From NIOZ-UU13 sp048635425 (GTDB lineage: Bacteria > Planctomycetota > Phycisphaerae > Sedimentisphaerales > Anaerobacaceae), in the NCBI GenBank assembly GCA_048635425.1, contig JAIVYN010000001.1:1-64000 (forward strand): DNA of 64,000 bases, given 5' to 3'. Both the position numbers and the translations under genes were made by a program. Shown one piece after another: positions 34,025 to 42,103 of this stretch; the stretch's first letter is position 1, and each line of letters begins with the position of its first letter. Under the pieces are notes generated by a model. It saw only the letters and a program-made list of their open reading frames with translations. It was not told where the DNA came from and did not search any database.

Positions 34025-35080
34025 TCATTCCCATCCGTATTCGTTATGGTCCATCGTATCCTTCCACAACTCCAGATTTTCAAGATAGACACTGGTACCG
34101 CGAGCTACGCAGCTTAGCGGGTCCTCCACTATTTCGACCTTCAGGCCGGTTGCATTTGCCAGGACCGTATCCATTCCACGAAGCAGTGAGCCGCCGCCGC
34201 AAATGTGTACGCCGTTGTCGATGAGGTCGGCGGCCAATTCCGGCTCGGCCTTTTCCAGCGTTGTGGTGACCGTATCTATAATGGTAGCGATGGGGTCGCG
34301 GAGTGACTCTCTGATTTCCTCACTGGTAATAACGATTTTTCTGGGCAGACCGGAGATGGTGTCTCTGCCGGCCACTTCCATCGTCAATTCCTCTTCCAGC
34401 GGAGCGGCGGAGCCGATTTGTATCTTTACTTTTTCAGCCCTTGCCTCGCCGATGAGCAGGTTGTAAGTTTTCTTAAGATGATTGATTACCGCTTCATCCA
34501 TATCGTCGCCCCCGATTCGAATTGATTCGGAGGTGGCGATATCGGCCAGACTCATTATGGCCACTTCGGTCGTTCCTCCTCCGATATCCACAATCAACGA
34601 AGCGGTGGGGTCTGTAATTGGCAGTCCGGCTCCGATTCCTGCGGCCATCGGTTCATCGACAAGAAAGACTTTGCGGGCACCTGCACGTTCGGCACTATCT
34701 ATCACTGCCCGGCGTTCAACAGCAGTTATTCCGCTTGGTACCGCGATTACGACTCGCGGCCTGACAAGACCGCCCCTGCCGTGCACCTTCCTGATAAAAT
34801 AGCCTAACATCGCTTCGGTGATTTCGAAGTCACTGATTACGCCGTCTTTCAGAGGTCTTATTGCGCTAATCGAGCCTGGCGTTTTGCCTAACATTTCACG
34901 GGCAACCAGGCCGACAGCTTCGCCATTATTCAGGACAATGTTGGTTCCTTTGCGGACGGCAACTACGGAGGGCTCATTGAGGACAATACCTTTATCCCTG
35001 ACACAAACCAGGGTAGTGCAGGTACCAAGGTCGATACCCATATCCATACTGAACCAACCTAAGATTGTGTCCAGCACCAC
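34025..35080 (-). CDS. mreB: Rod shape-determining actin homologue MreB
   Basis: The 351-residue actin-like ATPase has the phosphate and adenosine motifs MGIDLGTCTTLVCVRDKGIV, VIAVPSGITAVERRAV, LVDEPMAAGIGAGLP, LIVDIGGGTTEVAIMSL and GVHICGGGSLLRGMD. It polymerises at the membrane and guides side-wall synthesis. It is preceded by genes for a 52-aa membrane protein and a coiled-coil membrane protein on the same strand, and followed by mreC. Confidence 0.95.
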   Translation of the reverse strand: MVLDTILGWFSMDMGIDLGTCTTLVCVRDKGIVLNEPSVVAVRKGTNIVLNNGEAVGLVAREMLGKTPGSISAIRPLKDGVISDFEITEAMLGYFIRKVHGRGGLVRPRVVIAVPSGITAVERRAVIDSAERAGARKVFLVDEPMAAGIGAGLPITDPTASLIVDIGGGTTEVAIMSLADIATSESIRIGGDDMDEAVINHLKKTYNLLIGEARAEKVKIQIGSAAPLEEELTMEVAGRDTISGLPRKIVITSEEIRESLRDPIATIIDTVTTTLEKAEPELAADLIDNGVHICGGGSLLRGMDTVLANATGLKVEIVEDPLSCVARGTSVYLENLELWKDTMDHNEYGWE

Positions 35081-35121
35081 TTTCGACTCCTTTCTTAATT
35101 TCCAATTTAGAGACTTACAGA

Positions 35122-35144
35122 GGGACCCCGCAAGGCGGGAACCC
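35122..35144. repeat. GGGACCCC hairpin, copy 1
   Basis: GGGACCCCGC-AAG-GCGGGAACCC is an inverted repeat in the mreB leader. A second copy at 48523-48545 reads GGGACCCCAC-TTC-GTGGGAACCC, in which the changed stem bases still pair. Confidence 0.65.
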
Positions 35145-35209
35145 GAACCGCAATTTCTAACTGGCTATCTTTATATACTAAAGAGCGGTATTGTCAATAG
35201 TGAAATTTA

Positions 35210-35368
35210 CTATGGTATTTCGAATAACACACCATACTGTGTATAGCACTGGTAAGCGACAAACGCTGCAGTAGCCAGAACTGCACAAAACGCCAAAGCA
35301 AGAATAATCGTATAGAGGTTATCCGGTACTGTTACCTTTTTGCCGCGAGCCTGCCCATTAGGACTCAT
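35210..35368 (-). CDS. 52-residue single-span membrane protein
   Basis: The frame runs from ATG (35368) to TAG (35210) on the minus strand. It has a basic N-terminus (SPNGQARGKKVTVPDN) and a membrane segment TIILALAFCAVLATAAFVAY, ending in VLFEIP. Upstream GAGGTTGAT serves as ribosome binding site. It lies 40 bases after the coiled-coil protein and ahead of mreB, so it is probably part of the same transcript. No family is recognised. Confidence 0.6.
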   Translation of the reverse strand: MSPNGQARGKKVTVPDNLYTIILALAFCAVLATAAFVAYQCYTQYGVLFEIP

Positions 35369-35408
35369 ATATCAACCTCACATAGTATAAACACATCTTT
35401 TGGTTTTT

Positions 35409-36287
35409 CTACAAATTAGTACTGGCGTTATCGCCGGCTTTCGGCTGTTCCTTTGTAACGTCCATAAGCTCCAGGGTGCCGATTGCTTTTTCAGGCTCAA
35501 CGTCTAAAATCACAATGTCACAAATAAACTTATCGGCGCGAGTTACGTGGAATGTCATATTTTGCTTGACACCGTTTGCTGCGCCGATGGATATCTCAGC
35601 TAAAGAATTTCCCAGGTCCACCGCGGTTATCAATCCATTCAAGCTGATATCTACTGTTGGGGGGGCTACCTGAGCTTTCTCTTTTGTCGGTGTAACCGGT
35701 TCGGGAGCGGCAACAGCTTTGCCGGCTTGTTGTAGGAGCTGGTTTAACCTGTTTTGCAAGTCTGTTTTTTCTTCGAGTAGTTGTTTCGATTGTTTGTCCA
35801 GGTCGTCAATTATTGCCATTTTCTCGATAAGAGCGGCTGTGGTTTCTTTGAGTTCTTTGTCTGACTGAATTTGGTCAAGCTGGATTTTCTTTAGCTCAGC
35901 GAGGGTATCTTTTAATAGCTGCCTTTGCTTCTCATTGGTGTCTAAAAAGCTTCCGGTTGCGGCCGTCCATTTATCCGCGTCATTAAACCAAGCCGCTTTT
36001 TGTTTTTCAGCCTCGGTGAGTTTTTTGTCTAATTGCCCGACCTGGGTTTTAAGGGCGCTAATATCACTTTTTAGCTTCCGTTCCTCCTCGGCGGCATCCT
36101 CAATTGTTTTATTTTTATCTTTTACGGCTTGTTCCTTATTCTGCTCTGCAGCATCTTTTAGCCTCCTTTCGTCAAGATATTTTTTTCTGTAGTTTTCAGC
36201 ATTGGCGACATAAGTCACGACAATACCGCAGAGAAAAATCGAGGATATCGTCAGCAGAACTATTAAGATCTTTGTAAGCGTGCTCAA
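35409..36287 (-). CDS. Coiled-coil membrane protein upstream of mreB
   Basis: The 292-residue protein has an N-terminal membrane helix (ILIVLLTISSIFLCGIVVTY), a long Lys/Glu-rich coiled coil (about 30-185), a Pro-rich linker (APEPVTPTKEKAQVAPP) and a C-terminal beta domain (about 210-280: NGLITAVDLGNSLAEISIGA, GVKQNMTFHVTR). The plan resembles MreC: anchor, coiled coil, beta domain. A strong promoter precedes it and the mre genes follow, so a role in wall elongation or cell shape is a reasonable inference. Confidence 0.65.
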   Translation of the reverse strand: MSTLTKILIVLLTISSIFLCGIVVTYVANAENYRKKYLDERRLKDAAEQNKEQAVKDKNKTIEDAAEEERKLKSDISALKTQVGQLDKKLTEAEKQKAAWFNDADKWTAATGSFLDTNEKQRQLLKDTLAELKKIQLDQIQSDKELKETTAALIEKMAIIDDLDKQSKQLLEEKTDLQNRLNQLLQQAGKAVAAPEPVTPTKEKAQVAPPTVDISLNGLITAVDLGNSLAEISIGAANGVKQNMTFHVTRADKFICDIVILDVEPEKAIGTLELMDVTKEQPKAGDNASTNL

Positions 36288-36600
36288 AACATGCTCCTTT
36301 CGTTAACTTTGTGTTTTCTTTTCAATACACCCATTACCCCACGAGAGGGCATCATAAACGCGATAAAAGGGTTTGCAGAACCTCCATTTTGCCCGTCACC
36401 AATTATTTGTGAGCCTGAACTCAATTAGTATAGACTGGCAAAATGCGGCCTCCAGCCCGGATATTATATGTATATACTACAATTTTACGCTTAAAGCTCG
36501 GAAAGGTCAAGTTATTTTTGGCAAATACCCCAAATTAAAATGGACGATGAAAAATGGACGGTGCTTAATCCGATAACATAGGATTTTCAGGGGGCAATTG
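36288..36600. other. Intergenic region with promoter
   Basis: This gap lies between the HEAT-repeat gene and the coiled-coil gene. Apart from the minus-strand promoter at 36482-36510 and a direct repeat ATGGACG near 36540-36560, nothing is recognisable. The leader of the coiled-coil gene would be about 190 bases. Confidence 0.5.
36482..36510 (-). promoter_or_regulatory. Promoter of the coiled-coil/mre operon
   Basis: On the minus strand TTGACC (36510-36505) and TAAAAT (36487-36482) are separated by 17 bases, a good sigma-70 pattern, about 195 bases upstream of the coiled-coil gene. Confidence 0.55.
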
Positions 36601-37833
36601 TCATTTTGTACATTGCAAAACGGCTTTTGCAGCAGCGATACGGACAAATTTTGACTCATTTTGCAGCAGCTGGGGCAGAAATTTTGTCAAAGTAGGCGTG
36701 CAAATTTGCCCTATCGCCAGCGCTGTCAGTATATTGGTACGTTCTCTGGCCTCGGCATCCAGACCGCTGGTAAGTTTTTTTTCGAAAACTTCGAGGACTT
36801 TGGCTTCGCCGATGGGGTCTTTGAATACACCGAGCTGTTCGGCTGCAGCCAGCCGAATCTCTAAGATATCATCATCCAGCATTCTAATCAGGGCATTTTT
36901 GGCCTCCGGGGTGCCGAGCTTGCCCATTGCCCTTACACCCATAAGCCGCACGTCCGCGTAAGCACTTATAAGCATCGTCCAAAGCTTCGGATATATCTGC
37001 TCATCACCGAGCATTGCTATGGCTTCTGCCGACTGATATACGACCCTGTCATCTGAATCCTTGCTTTGCATGGCGCGCCGCAAGAGCTCTAACGAGCCTT
37101 TATCGCCACTCTTGCCTAATAGCAAAGCAGCGTTGGCCCTGACCGTTTGGTCGCTGCTGGATATTGCATTTCGAAGAGCTTCGAGATACTGAGCAGCCCC
37201 AAGCTTAGTCATCGCATAAGCAGCGGCGGTTGTGACATTTGCATCACTATCTTTTAGTAATTGACTTACCGACTTTTTCGAAGGGGAATATTCCAAATCG
37301 CCAACAGCCAAAGCGGCGGCAAATCTGACCGGCATAGACTTATCATGTAGTAATTGATGTACCTGAGGCATAAGTCTGATTTGCCCGGTGGCTGCTACCA
37401 CTTCCAGGGCACGAACCCTGACTAATGGGTCGTTGTCGGCCAAACCCTCCTGGATGATTCCCAGAGCTTTTGACCAGGGTGCACCTATATTCGTAGCATT
37501 GAAATTACGAGATGTTGTTTGCGATGATTCATCGCATCCGAAAGTAAATACTGCTAAGTAAGCAAAAAGCAAAACCTGAAGGATGTAAGCATTTATTTTT
37601 TTGTACTCTTGTGTTGCTTTATAGAAAACATCGGGCCGGAGGTTGTCATTGCGAGCGGAAAAAGCCTTTAGCCCTGAGCGAAGCCGAAGGGGAAGCAATC
37701 TCAAACACAACGATGGTTTTTTCTGCCTATTATTCAAGAGATTGCCACGGCCCTTCGGGCCTCGCAATGACATTTTGCAAAGGTCTTCTACACAGCACTT
37801 GTGTGTTTTAGTTTTTTTTAGCTTATGTTCCAT
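36601..37833 (-). CDS. HEAT-repeat lipoprotein with altered N-terminus
   Basis: The open frame has 410 codons. From about residue 85 there is a lipoprotein signal (ILQVLLFAYLAVFTFGC), and from about 115 a run of eight or more HEAT/PBS repeats (DPLVRVRALEVVAATG, MPVRFAAALAVGDL, QTVRANAALLLGKSGD, ILEIRLAAAEQLGVF). The first 20 codons overlap the end of lnt (ATG at 37833, inside AATGGAACATAA). Codons 20-63 are read from a 128-base inverted-repeat element (37644-37771) that keeps the frame open but puts 90 residues before the signal. No ATG lies between element and signal, so the true start is unclear. Confidence 0.7.
   Translation of the reverse strand: MEHKLKKTKTHKCCVEDLCKMSLRGPKGRGNLLNNRQKKPSLCLRLLPLRLRSGLKAFSARNDNLRPDVFYKATQEYKKINAYILQVLLFAYLAVFTFGCDESSQTTSRNFNATNIGAPWSKALGIIQEGLADNDPLVRVRALEVVAATGQIRLMPQVHQLLHDKSMPVRFAAALAVGDLEYSPSKKSVSQLLKDSDANVTTAAAYAMTKLGAAQYLEALRNAISSSDQTVRANAALLLGKSGDKGSLELLRRAMQSKDSDDRVVYQSAEAIAMLGDEQIYPKLWTMLISAYADVRLMGVRAMGKLGTPEAKNALIRMLDDDILEIRLAAAEQLGVFKDPIGEAKVLEVFEKKLTSGLDAEARERTNILTALAIGQICTPTLTKFLPQLLQNESKFVRIAAAKAVLQCTK
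37644..37771. mobile_element. MITE-like element with 11-bp inverted ends
   Basis: The element begins GTCATTGCGAG and ends CTCGCAATGAC, perfect inverted ends of 11 bases. Inside are AGCAATCTC-type and GAGATTGC-type segments and small hairpins such as GGCCCTTCGGGCC. It has no ORF of its own. This GTCATTGCGAG family is a common non-autonomous repeat in many bacterial genomes. Here it lies within the leader of the HEAT-repeat lipoprotein. Confidence 0.7.
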
Positions 37834-39547
37834 TTAGCTTCTCTGCTGAAAGAGTTTTGTATTTTCTGGTTCTGATGAATCTTGCCGAAAGTGTTACTAT
37901 TATGAGCAAAATAAGACAAACTTCACAGCAAAAACCTAACCATTCGCCGAATTTGCTAAAAAAAGTTGTTCTTTTATCTATCATTATTCTGTCGAGAAAC
38001 CATCCCGGCATACCTGTTCTTGCCATAGTTTGAGGTGGTAAATTGCCGGCCAAATATCCGTATCTTATGCCTCCGGAACTGTCGATAAGGCAGCTTATTC
38101 CGGTATTAACGCTTCGCAGGATGGAAAGCCTATTTTCAACCGCCCTGAAGGCACAAACAACTGCGTGCTGAGCAAGTTCCGCGCTTGGCAGGACCTTTTC
38201 ATCCTTGAACCGCACAAACCAGCCGTCGTTACTTATATTCACGAGCCAGTCCAGCCTCTTTGTTCCCTGCTTGTCCAGAGCAAATCTTCGGGCAATAGCA
38301 GGGACAGTATCCTCGTAGCAAATCATTACGCCGAATTTGTAAGCCTGGGCTTCTGGGCCTTGGCCTGCCATCTCAAAAACCGTGTATTCGCTGCCTGCGT
38401 CGAGCGAATAATCGTAATTGTAGGGTGTAAACTTCATCAAGAAATTGTAAAGCCAAAGGCAGCTTTTCCTGAACGGCAGAAATTCCCCGAAAGGGACAAG
38501 ATGGATTTTGTTGTAGCTCTCGGTGGCCTGTTCACCGTCTATTTTGTATAAAAAAGCCGAATTATATCTCCTGGCTAAATGGATTTCTAAATTGTCCCGG
38601 ATTACCGGCATTCCCCCGTATGCGCCCACCAGCACAAAAGCGGTATCTTTCGAATGTTCGCGAAGCCTTTTGTCAAAAACATTCCAGGGATGTGAAGGTT
38701 CTAAAAGCCGCAACACTTCAGGGTTTAACGTTGCCTGCACCATTGTTTCGGGCCAAACGATTAGCTCGGCACCGGCTTGTGCACTCGCTTTACTGTGCTC
38801 CATCAATCCGTTGAACAATTCTTCACTGGACTTAAATGTTCTCTTGACTGACTGAGGGACGTTCGATTGTAAGGATGCGACATAAGGGCCGGGCTGAATA
38901 TATTGGTCTTCCTCGCTTATTCTCCATCGTCCGTAGATAATGGTGGCCACCACAGCGGAACAGACCAGGACGACCTTTGGTAATTGGATGATTTTGAAGA
39001 TGTTTTTTTTGCCGGCGGCAATTATTAACTCGGCCAATAGCCCGTTGACCATCGCTATCAGAAATGATATTCCAGCCGTGCCGAATATGTCCGCTATCTG
39101 GATAAGCGGTATGTTTTGATACTGGCTGTGTGCCAGAAACCGCCAGAAAAAACCACCCAAAAAAAGACCCTGCATCCGTTCGATGCCGACAACCAATACC
39201 GCCGAGGCCAAAAACAATGGGATTTTTTTTATTCTGCAGTAGCGCAGACAAAGCGCAAGTATCGGCCAAAGAGCAGCCGTGTACAGGCAAAAAGCAATCC
39301 AGCCGACAATAGTTACTGGAACTATCCAGTATAGATTACCCAGCCAGTAAAAAACTGAAATGACGTAGCTTACAAAAATTAAACGTCGGGGCTTGGCGTC
39401 CGCCGAACAGGCTAAAATAAAAGGCACCAGCGCTACCCACGCTAACAATGAGAAGCTTATCGGTGCCTGAATCACCGTTAGCATAGCCGCACTGGCAACA
39501 AACGGCAGGGCACAGAGCAAAATATTTTTCATCCATGCTTTTTTCAA
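37823..39547 (-). CDS. lnt: Apolipoprotein N-acyltransferase
   Basis: The 574-residue inner-membrane enzyme adds the third acyl chain to lipoproteins. The first 200 residues hold about six membrane helices; a nitrilase-type domain follows with the catalytic triad Glu in ELIVWPETMVQ, Lys in SYNKIHLVPFGEFLP and Cys in GVMICYEDT; a last helix (CLILLIIVTLSARF) closes it. Its presence supports a Gram-negative envelope with many lipoproteins, as seen in the window. Start and stop overlap the neighbouring genes by 4 and 11 bases. Confidence 0.93.
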   Translation of the reverse strand: MKKAWMKNILLCALPFVASAAMLTVIQAPISFSLLAWVALVPFILACSADAKPRRLIFVSYVISVFYWLGNLYWIVPVTIVGWIAFCLYTAALWPILALCLRYCRIKKIPLFLASAVLVVGIERMQGLFLGGFFWRFLAHSQYQNIPLIQIADIFGTAGISFLIAMVNGLLAELIIAAGKKNIFKIIQLPKVVLVCSAVVATIIYGRWRISEEDQYIQPGPYVASLQSNVPQSVKRTFKSSEELFNGLMEHSKASAQAGAELIVWPETMVQATLNPEVLRLLEPSHPWNVFDKRLREHSKDTAFVLVGAYGGMPVIRDNLEIHLARRYNSAFLYKIDGEQATESYNKIHLVPFGEFLPFRKSCLWLYNFLMKFTPYNYDYSLDAGSEYTVFEMAGQGPEAQAYKFGVMICYEDTVPAIARRFALDKQGTKRLDWLVNISNDGWFVRFKDEKVLPSAELAQHAVVCAFRAVENRLSILRSVNTGISCLIDSSGGIRYGYLAGNLPPQTMARTGMPGWFLDRIMIDKRTTFFSKFGEWLGFCCEVCLILLIIVTLSARFIRTRKYKTLSAEKLNGT

Positions 39548-40491
39548 TCGGCCAAATCCTTTAAAGCCGCTGCTATTTTTTCTGAACGGTATCGCTTTTT
39601 GTTGTTCATCCGCACGGCAAATTGATTTGCAAAATGCTTCAAAAGATTACCGTCAGCGGTAATTTCCTTTATCGGTGTTTTTATATCAGCGGAAAGCCGT
39701 TTTAGTTCGTTCAGCTCGGTGGTGTTGAGAAACAGGTTGCTCTGCTGTTGTTTTTTCAACTGGGCCAAACGTTCATTTGCATTTTCAACATATTTTTCAG
39801 ATATTTCCACGCCGACGTAATTTCTATCTAATTGGACTGCTGCTGCAGCGGTGGTTCCCGAGCCGCTAAAAGGGTCGAGCACGCAATCACCGGGATTTGA
39901 GCTGACGGCGATTATTCTGGCTAGTAGGCTTTCAGGCATCTGGCAAGGGTGCCAACCTTGACGTTCATTGAATGTGCCGCACACACGAGAGAATTCGTTC
40001 CAGACATCGTCTGGCATTTTGCCTTTTGGATTGGCCCGTCTGTCGTTATAAATTAACTGTCGGTCTGAGAGGACCCGGATGGCGTAGTCATTAAAGATGA
40101 AATTTTTATTGTCATTAACGAAATAAAAAATATGGGTGTGGGCCCGTGCGAATTTATTCTTCGTTTGTTGGCCGAAGGTGTAATGCCATATTATCCAGTT
40201 CCGCATAAAGAGGCCTAATTCGTCAGCTATGATTTTTACGTTCGCGGCATAGTCGTCGCCTATCGCTATATAGAATGAGCCGTGTGGTTTTAACACCTTT
40301 TTGCAGATGCTCATCCAGTCTATTGTCCAGGCGATGTAGTTTTTCTTTTTGACCTTATCGTAATATTTATCGTATTTGTAACCGATATTAAATGGCGGGT
40401 CGGCGAAGATAAGGTCGGCGAATGGCTCATCAACCTTACCTAAAACCTCAATACAGTCGCCGCATATTATCCTGTTGAGTAGTTTCTGCAT
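39544..40491 (-). CDS. Solitary DNA methyltransferase (N4C/N6A, beta class)
   Basis: The 315-residue protein has motif IV first (FADPPFNIG, about residue 30) and the SAM motif later (DPFSGSGTTAAAA, about 205), the order of beta-class amino-methyltransferases such as CcrM. The target recognition region lies between. The C-terminal 60 residues are unusual and Lys-rich. No restriction endonuclease is beside it; lnt follows with a 4-base overlap. A housekeeping or epigenetic role is therefore more likely than restriction, and the target site is unknown. Confidence 0.85.
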   Translation of the reverse strand: MQKLLNRIICGDCIEVLGKVDEPFADLIFADPPFNIGYKYDKYYDKVKKKNYIAWTIDWMSICKKVLKPHGSFYIAIGDDYAANVKIIADELGLFMRNWIIWHYTFGQQTKNKFARAHTHIFYFVNDNKNFIFNDYAIRVLSDRQLIYNDRRANPKGKMPDDVWNEFSRVCGTFNERQGWHPCQMPESLLARIIAVSSNPGDCVLDPFSGSGTTAAAAVQLDRNYVGVEISEKYVENANERLAQLKKQQQSNLFLNTTELNELKRLSADIKTPIKEITADGNLLKHFANQFAVRMNNKKRYRSEKIAAALKDLAD

Positions 40492-40614
40492 AGCGATATG
40501 TTACAACCTGGCGATGACTTTGCAAGGGGAATTGAAATTTCGCTGATTGCTATTCTGGATACTTCGCTTTGCTCAGTGCAGGCTCCGCACGGCAAAGTGA
40601 AAAATCTCTTGTCT

Positions 40615-41007
40615 TTATTGCTTTTTGATTAAGGCGATAATTGCATTGACGAATTCTTCTGCGTGAACCAGCTCTTCCTGAATATCCTGTTTTTCCACCT
40701 CCACCCACTCCGCGTAATCGCTCTCAAGGCGGTTGTCAAACGTTCGGGAATAGAATTTAGCCATATCCACAGAAATCATGCCTGGCTTTACAAAATGCCG
40801 ATTAAATAGCGCAATCACGCCACTATGTTTCCTGCTGGATAGGCTTTGTGTTAGAAGAAGTGCTGTAACTGCATAAAAACAAGCATAATAAATCCGATTG
40901 GCAGCGCCGTAAGGATGGCTGGTTTGAAGCATTACCCTGGCTTCGGCCAAAGTTTCTTCGGCGCGGCTGATTTTATAACGGATTAAATCCTCTTGCCCCT
41001 CAGTCAT
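40615..41007 (-). CDS. HEPN-domain protein (toxin-like partner)
   Basis: The 130-residue all-helical protein (from ATG 41007) has the HEPN pattern RAEETLAEARVMLQTSHP, GAANRIYYACFYAVTALLL, SSRKHSGVIALFNRHFVK and NRLESDYAEW. It is encoded just downstream of a minimal nucleotidyltransferase with an ATGA overlap, the layout of HEPN/MNT toxin-antitoxin pairs, in which HEPN is the RNase and MNT neutralises it by nucleotide transfer. The longer frame from 41076 overlaps MNT and was not chosen. Confidence 0.8.
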   Translation of the reverse strand: MTEGQEDLIRYKISRAEETLAEARVMLQTSHPYGAANRIYYACFYAVTALLLTQSLSSRKHSGVIALFNRHFVKPGMISVDMAKFYSRTFDNRLESDYAEWVEVEKQDIQEELVHAEEFVNAIIALIKKQ

Positions 41008-41357
41008 GCCACCTGAATCCCTTCCTGATGGATAGTTTTGTAAAGAAGCGTAGCCTGTGAAATCGGAGAATTCCACGCATCGTAGCTTCGTACAATAGTG
41101 CTTATCACTGAATCTTCCGCCAGGCTGATATCATAAAGCATATCACGGATAATTCGTTTTGTTGCTGCTGTAACATCTTCATTTAGTAAAACAAGCAAAT
41201 CAATATCTGATTCGGGGTCGGCCTGGCCGCATGCTTGTGAACCGTAGAGCACGATTCCGGCGGTCGGATAGTTTACACGTATTGCATCACGGCAAGCGAG
41301 GACAATTTGTTTGATACGTGGTTCCAGTAGTTCTTCTTTTTCAGGTAAATTATGCAT
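41004..41357 (-). CDS. Minimal nucleotidyltransferase (MNT, antitoxin-like)
   Basis: The 117-residue protein has the polymerase-beta signature GSQACGQADPESDIDLLV, with the G-S turn and the D-x-D metal ligands. It shares four bases with the HEPN gene that follows. The pair lies at the end of the trigger factor/clpP gene group and may be an independent module. Confidence 0.85.
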   Translation of the reverse strand: MHNLPEKEELLEPRIKQIVLACRDAIRVNYPTAGIVLYGSQACGQADPESDIDLLVLLNEDVTAATKRIIRDMLYDISLAEDSVISTIVRSYDAWNSPISQATLLYKTIHQEGIQVA

Positions 41358-41393
41358 ATAATGCGGTATTAAATATGAGTTCCAAGGGACGAA

Positions 41394-42101
41394 TCACGGG
41401 CTTTGTGGCTTTATTACCTTTTGTTCTTTGAATACTTTGCCGGAGAGGTAATCGGTGAAGGTTACCTTCACTGTCAAGGGCTCGTCGAAACTTTTGACCT
41501 TGTCGGCTATACCGAATGTCAATCTGTAATTGATGGTTACCAGCGCGGCAAACCAGAGTTTTTTCAACTCGCCTGGTTCTACGTGCCACTGGCCGAGCAG
41601 GGCCTGGTTCGCCTCTGACGAATCCAGGTCCCAAAGCTGGACGTCCACGGCGCCTGTGGCCTTTATTATATCACCCTCTTCATCGATGGGCTGTATATAG
41701 ACAATCAGCTTTTCCTTTGTGCCGTCATCGTCTTTATCGAAGAATCCGGTATATTTGCCAATCTCGATTTTTTCAAGGCGATAGACATTTTCACCCTTGA
41801 CTTCCTCGGGTAAGCCGGAGAGGACGTGCATTTGTTTTGTTAATTGTTTGTTTTCGGCCCTGGTCTGTTCGAGCTGGTTCTCTAACTGCTTGTTTTGCTC
41901 CGTCAAGTTTCCGATTTGCTCAACTAACGGTGTTCTTATGCTGTTTGCGTTTTCACAGCCGGCGACAACGCACAGACAGAAGATGAAAGACAGAAGACAG
42001 AAAAATCTGACTTCTGACATCTGACTTCTGATTTCTGACTTCTGACATCTGACATCTGACTTCTGACATCTGACTTCTGATAATTCGATATCCGTATCCA
42101 T
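41394..42101 (-). CDS. Lipoprotein with repeat-derived signal peptide
   Basis: From the ATG at 42101 (2 bases after the clpP stop, behind AGAGGAG) the product has 235 residues. The N-terminal part is SEVRCQKSDVRCQK and similar units, then the hydrophobic FFCLLSFIFCLCVV and lipobox VVAGC. Both the charged leader and the hydrophobic core are read from word repeats at 41970-42082. A coiled coil (QNKQLENQLEQTRAENKQL) and a beta-rich domain follow. A longer frame to 42218 overlaps clpP and lacks a better site. The function is unknown. Confidence 0.75.
   Translation of the reverse strand: MDTDIELSEVRCQKSDVRCQKSEIRSQMSEVRFFCLLSFIFCLCVVAGCENANSIRTPLVEQIGNLTEQNKQLENQLEQTRAENKQLTKQMHVLSGLPEEVKGENVYRLEKIEIGKYTGFFDKDDDGTKEKLIVYIQPIDEEGDIIKATGAVDVQLWDLDSSEANQALLGQWHVEPGELKKLWFAALVTINYRLTFGIADKVKSFDEPLTVKVTFTDYLSGKVFKEQKVIKPQSP
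41970..42082. repeat. Word repeat, CTGACATCTGACTT type, inside a coding region
   Basis: CTGACTTCTGACATCTGACT and close variants run from about 42005 to 42082. Next to them lies the near-complement CAGACAGAAGATGAAAGACA and GAAGACAG (41972-42000), so CAGAAGACAGA and TCTGACTTCTG can form a hairpin around AAAA. The block encodes the leader of the lipoprotein gene at 41394. Confidence 0.75.
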
Positions 42102-42103
42102 TA

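Noticed and set aside
41970..42082. Possible CRISPR array
   Set aside because: Units are 7-16 bases, variable, with no spacers of constant length, and they are part of a coding leader; no cas genes.
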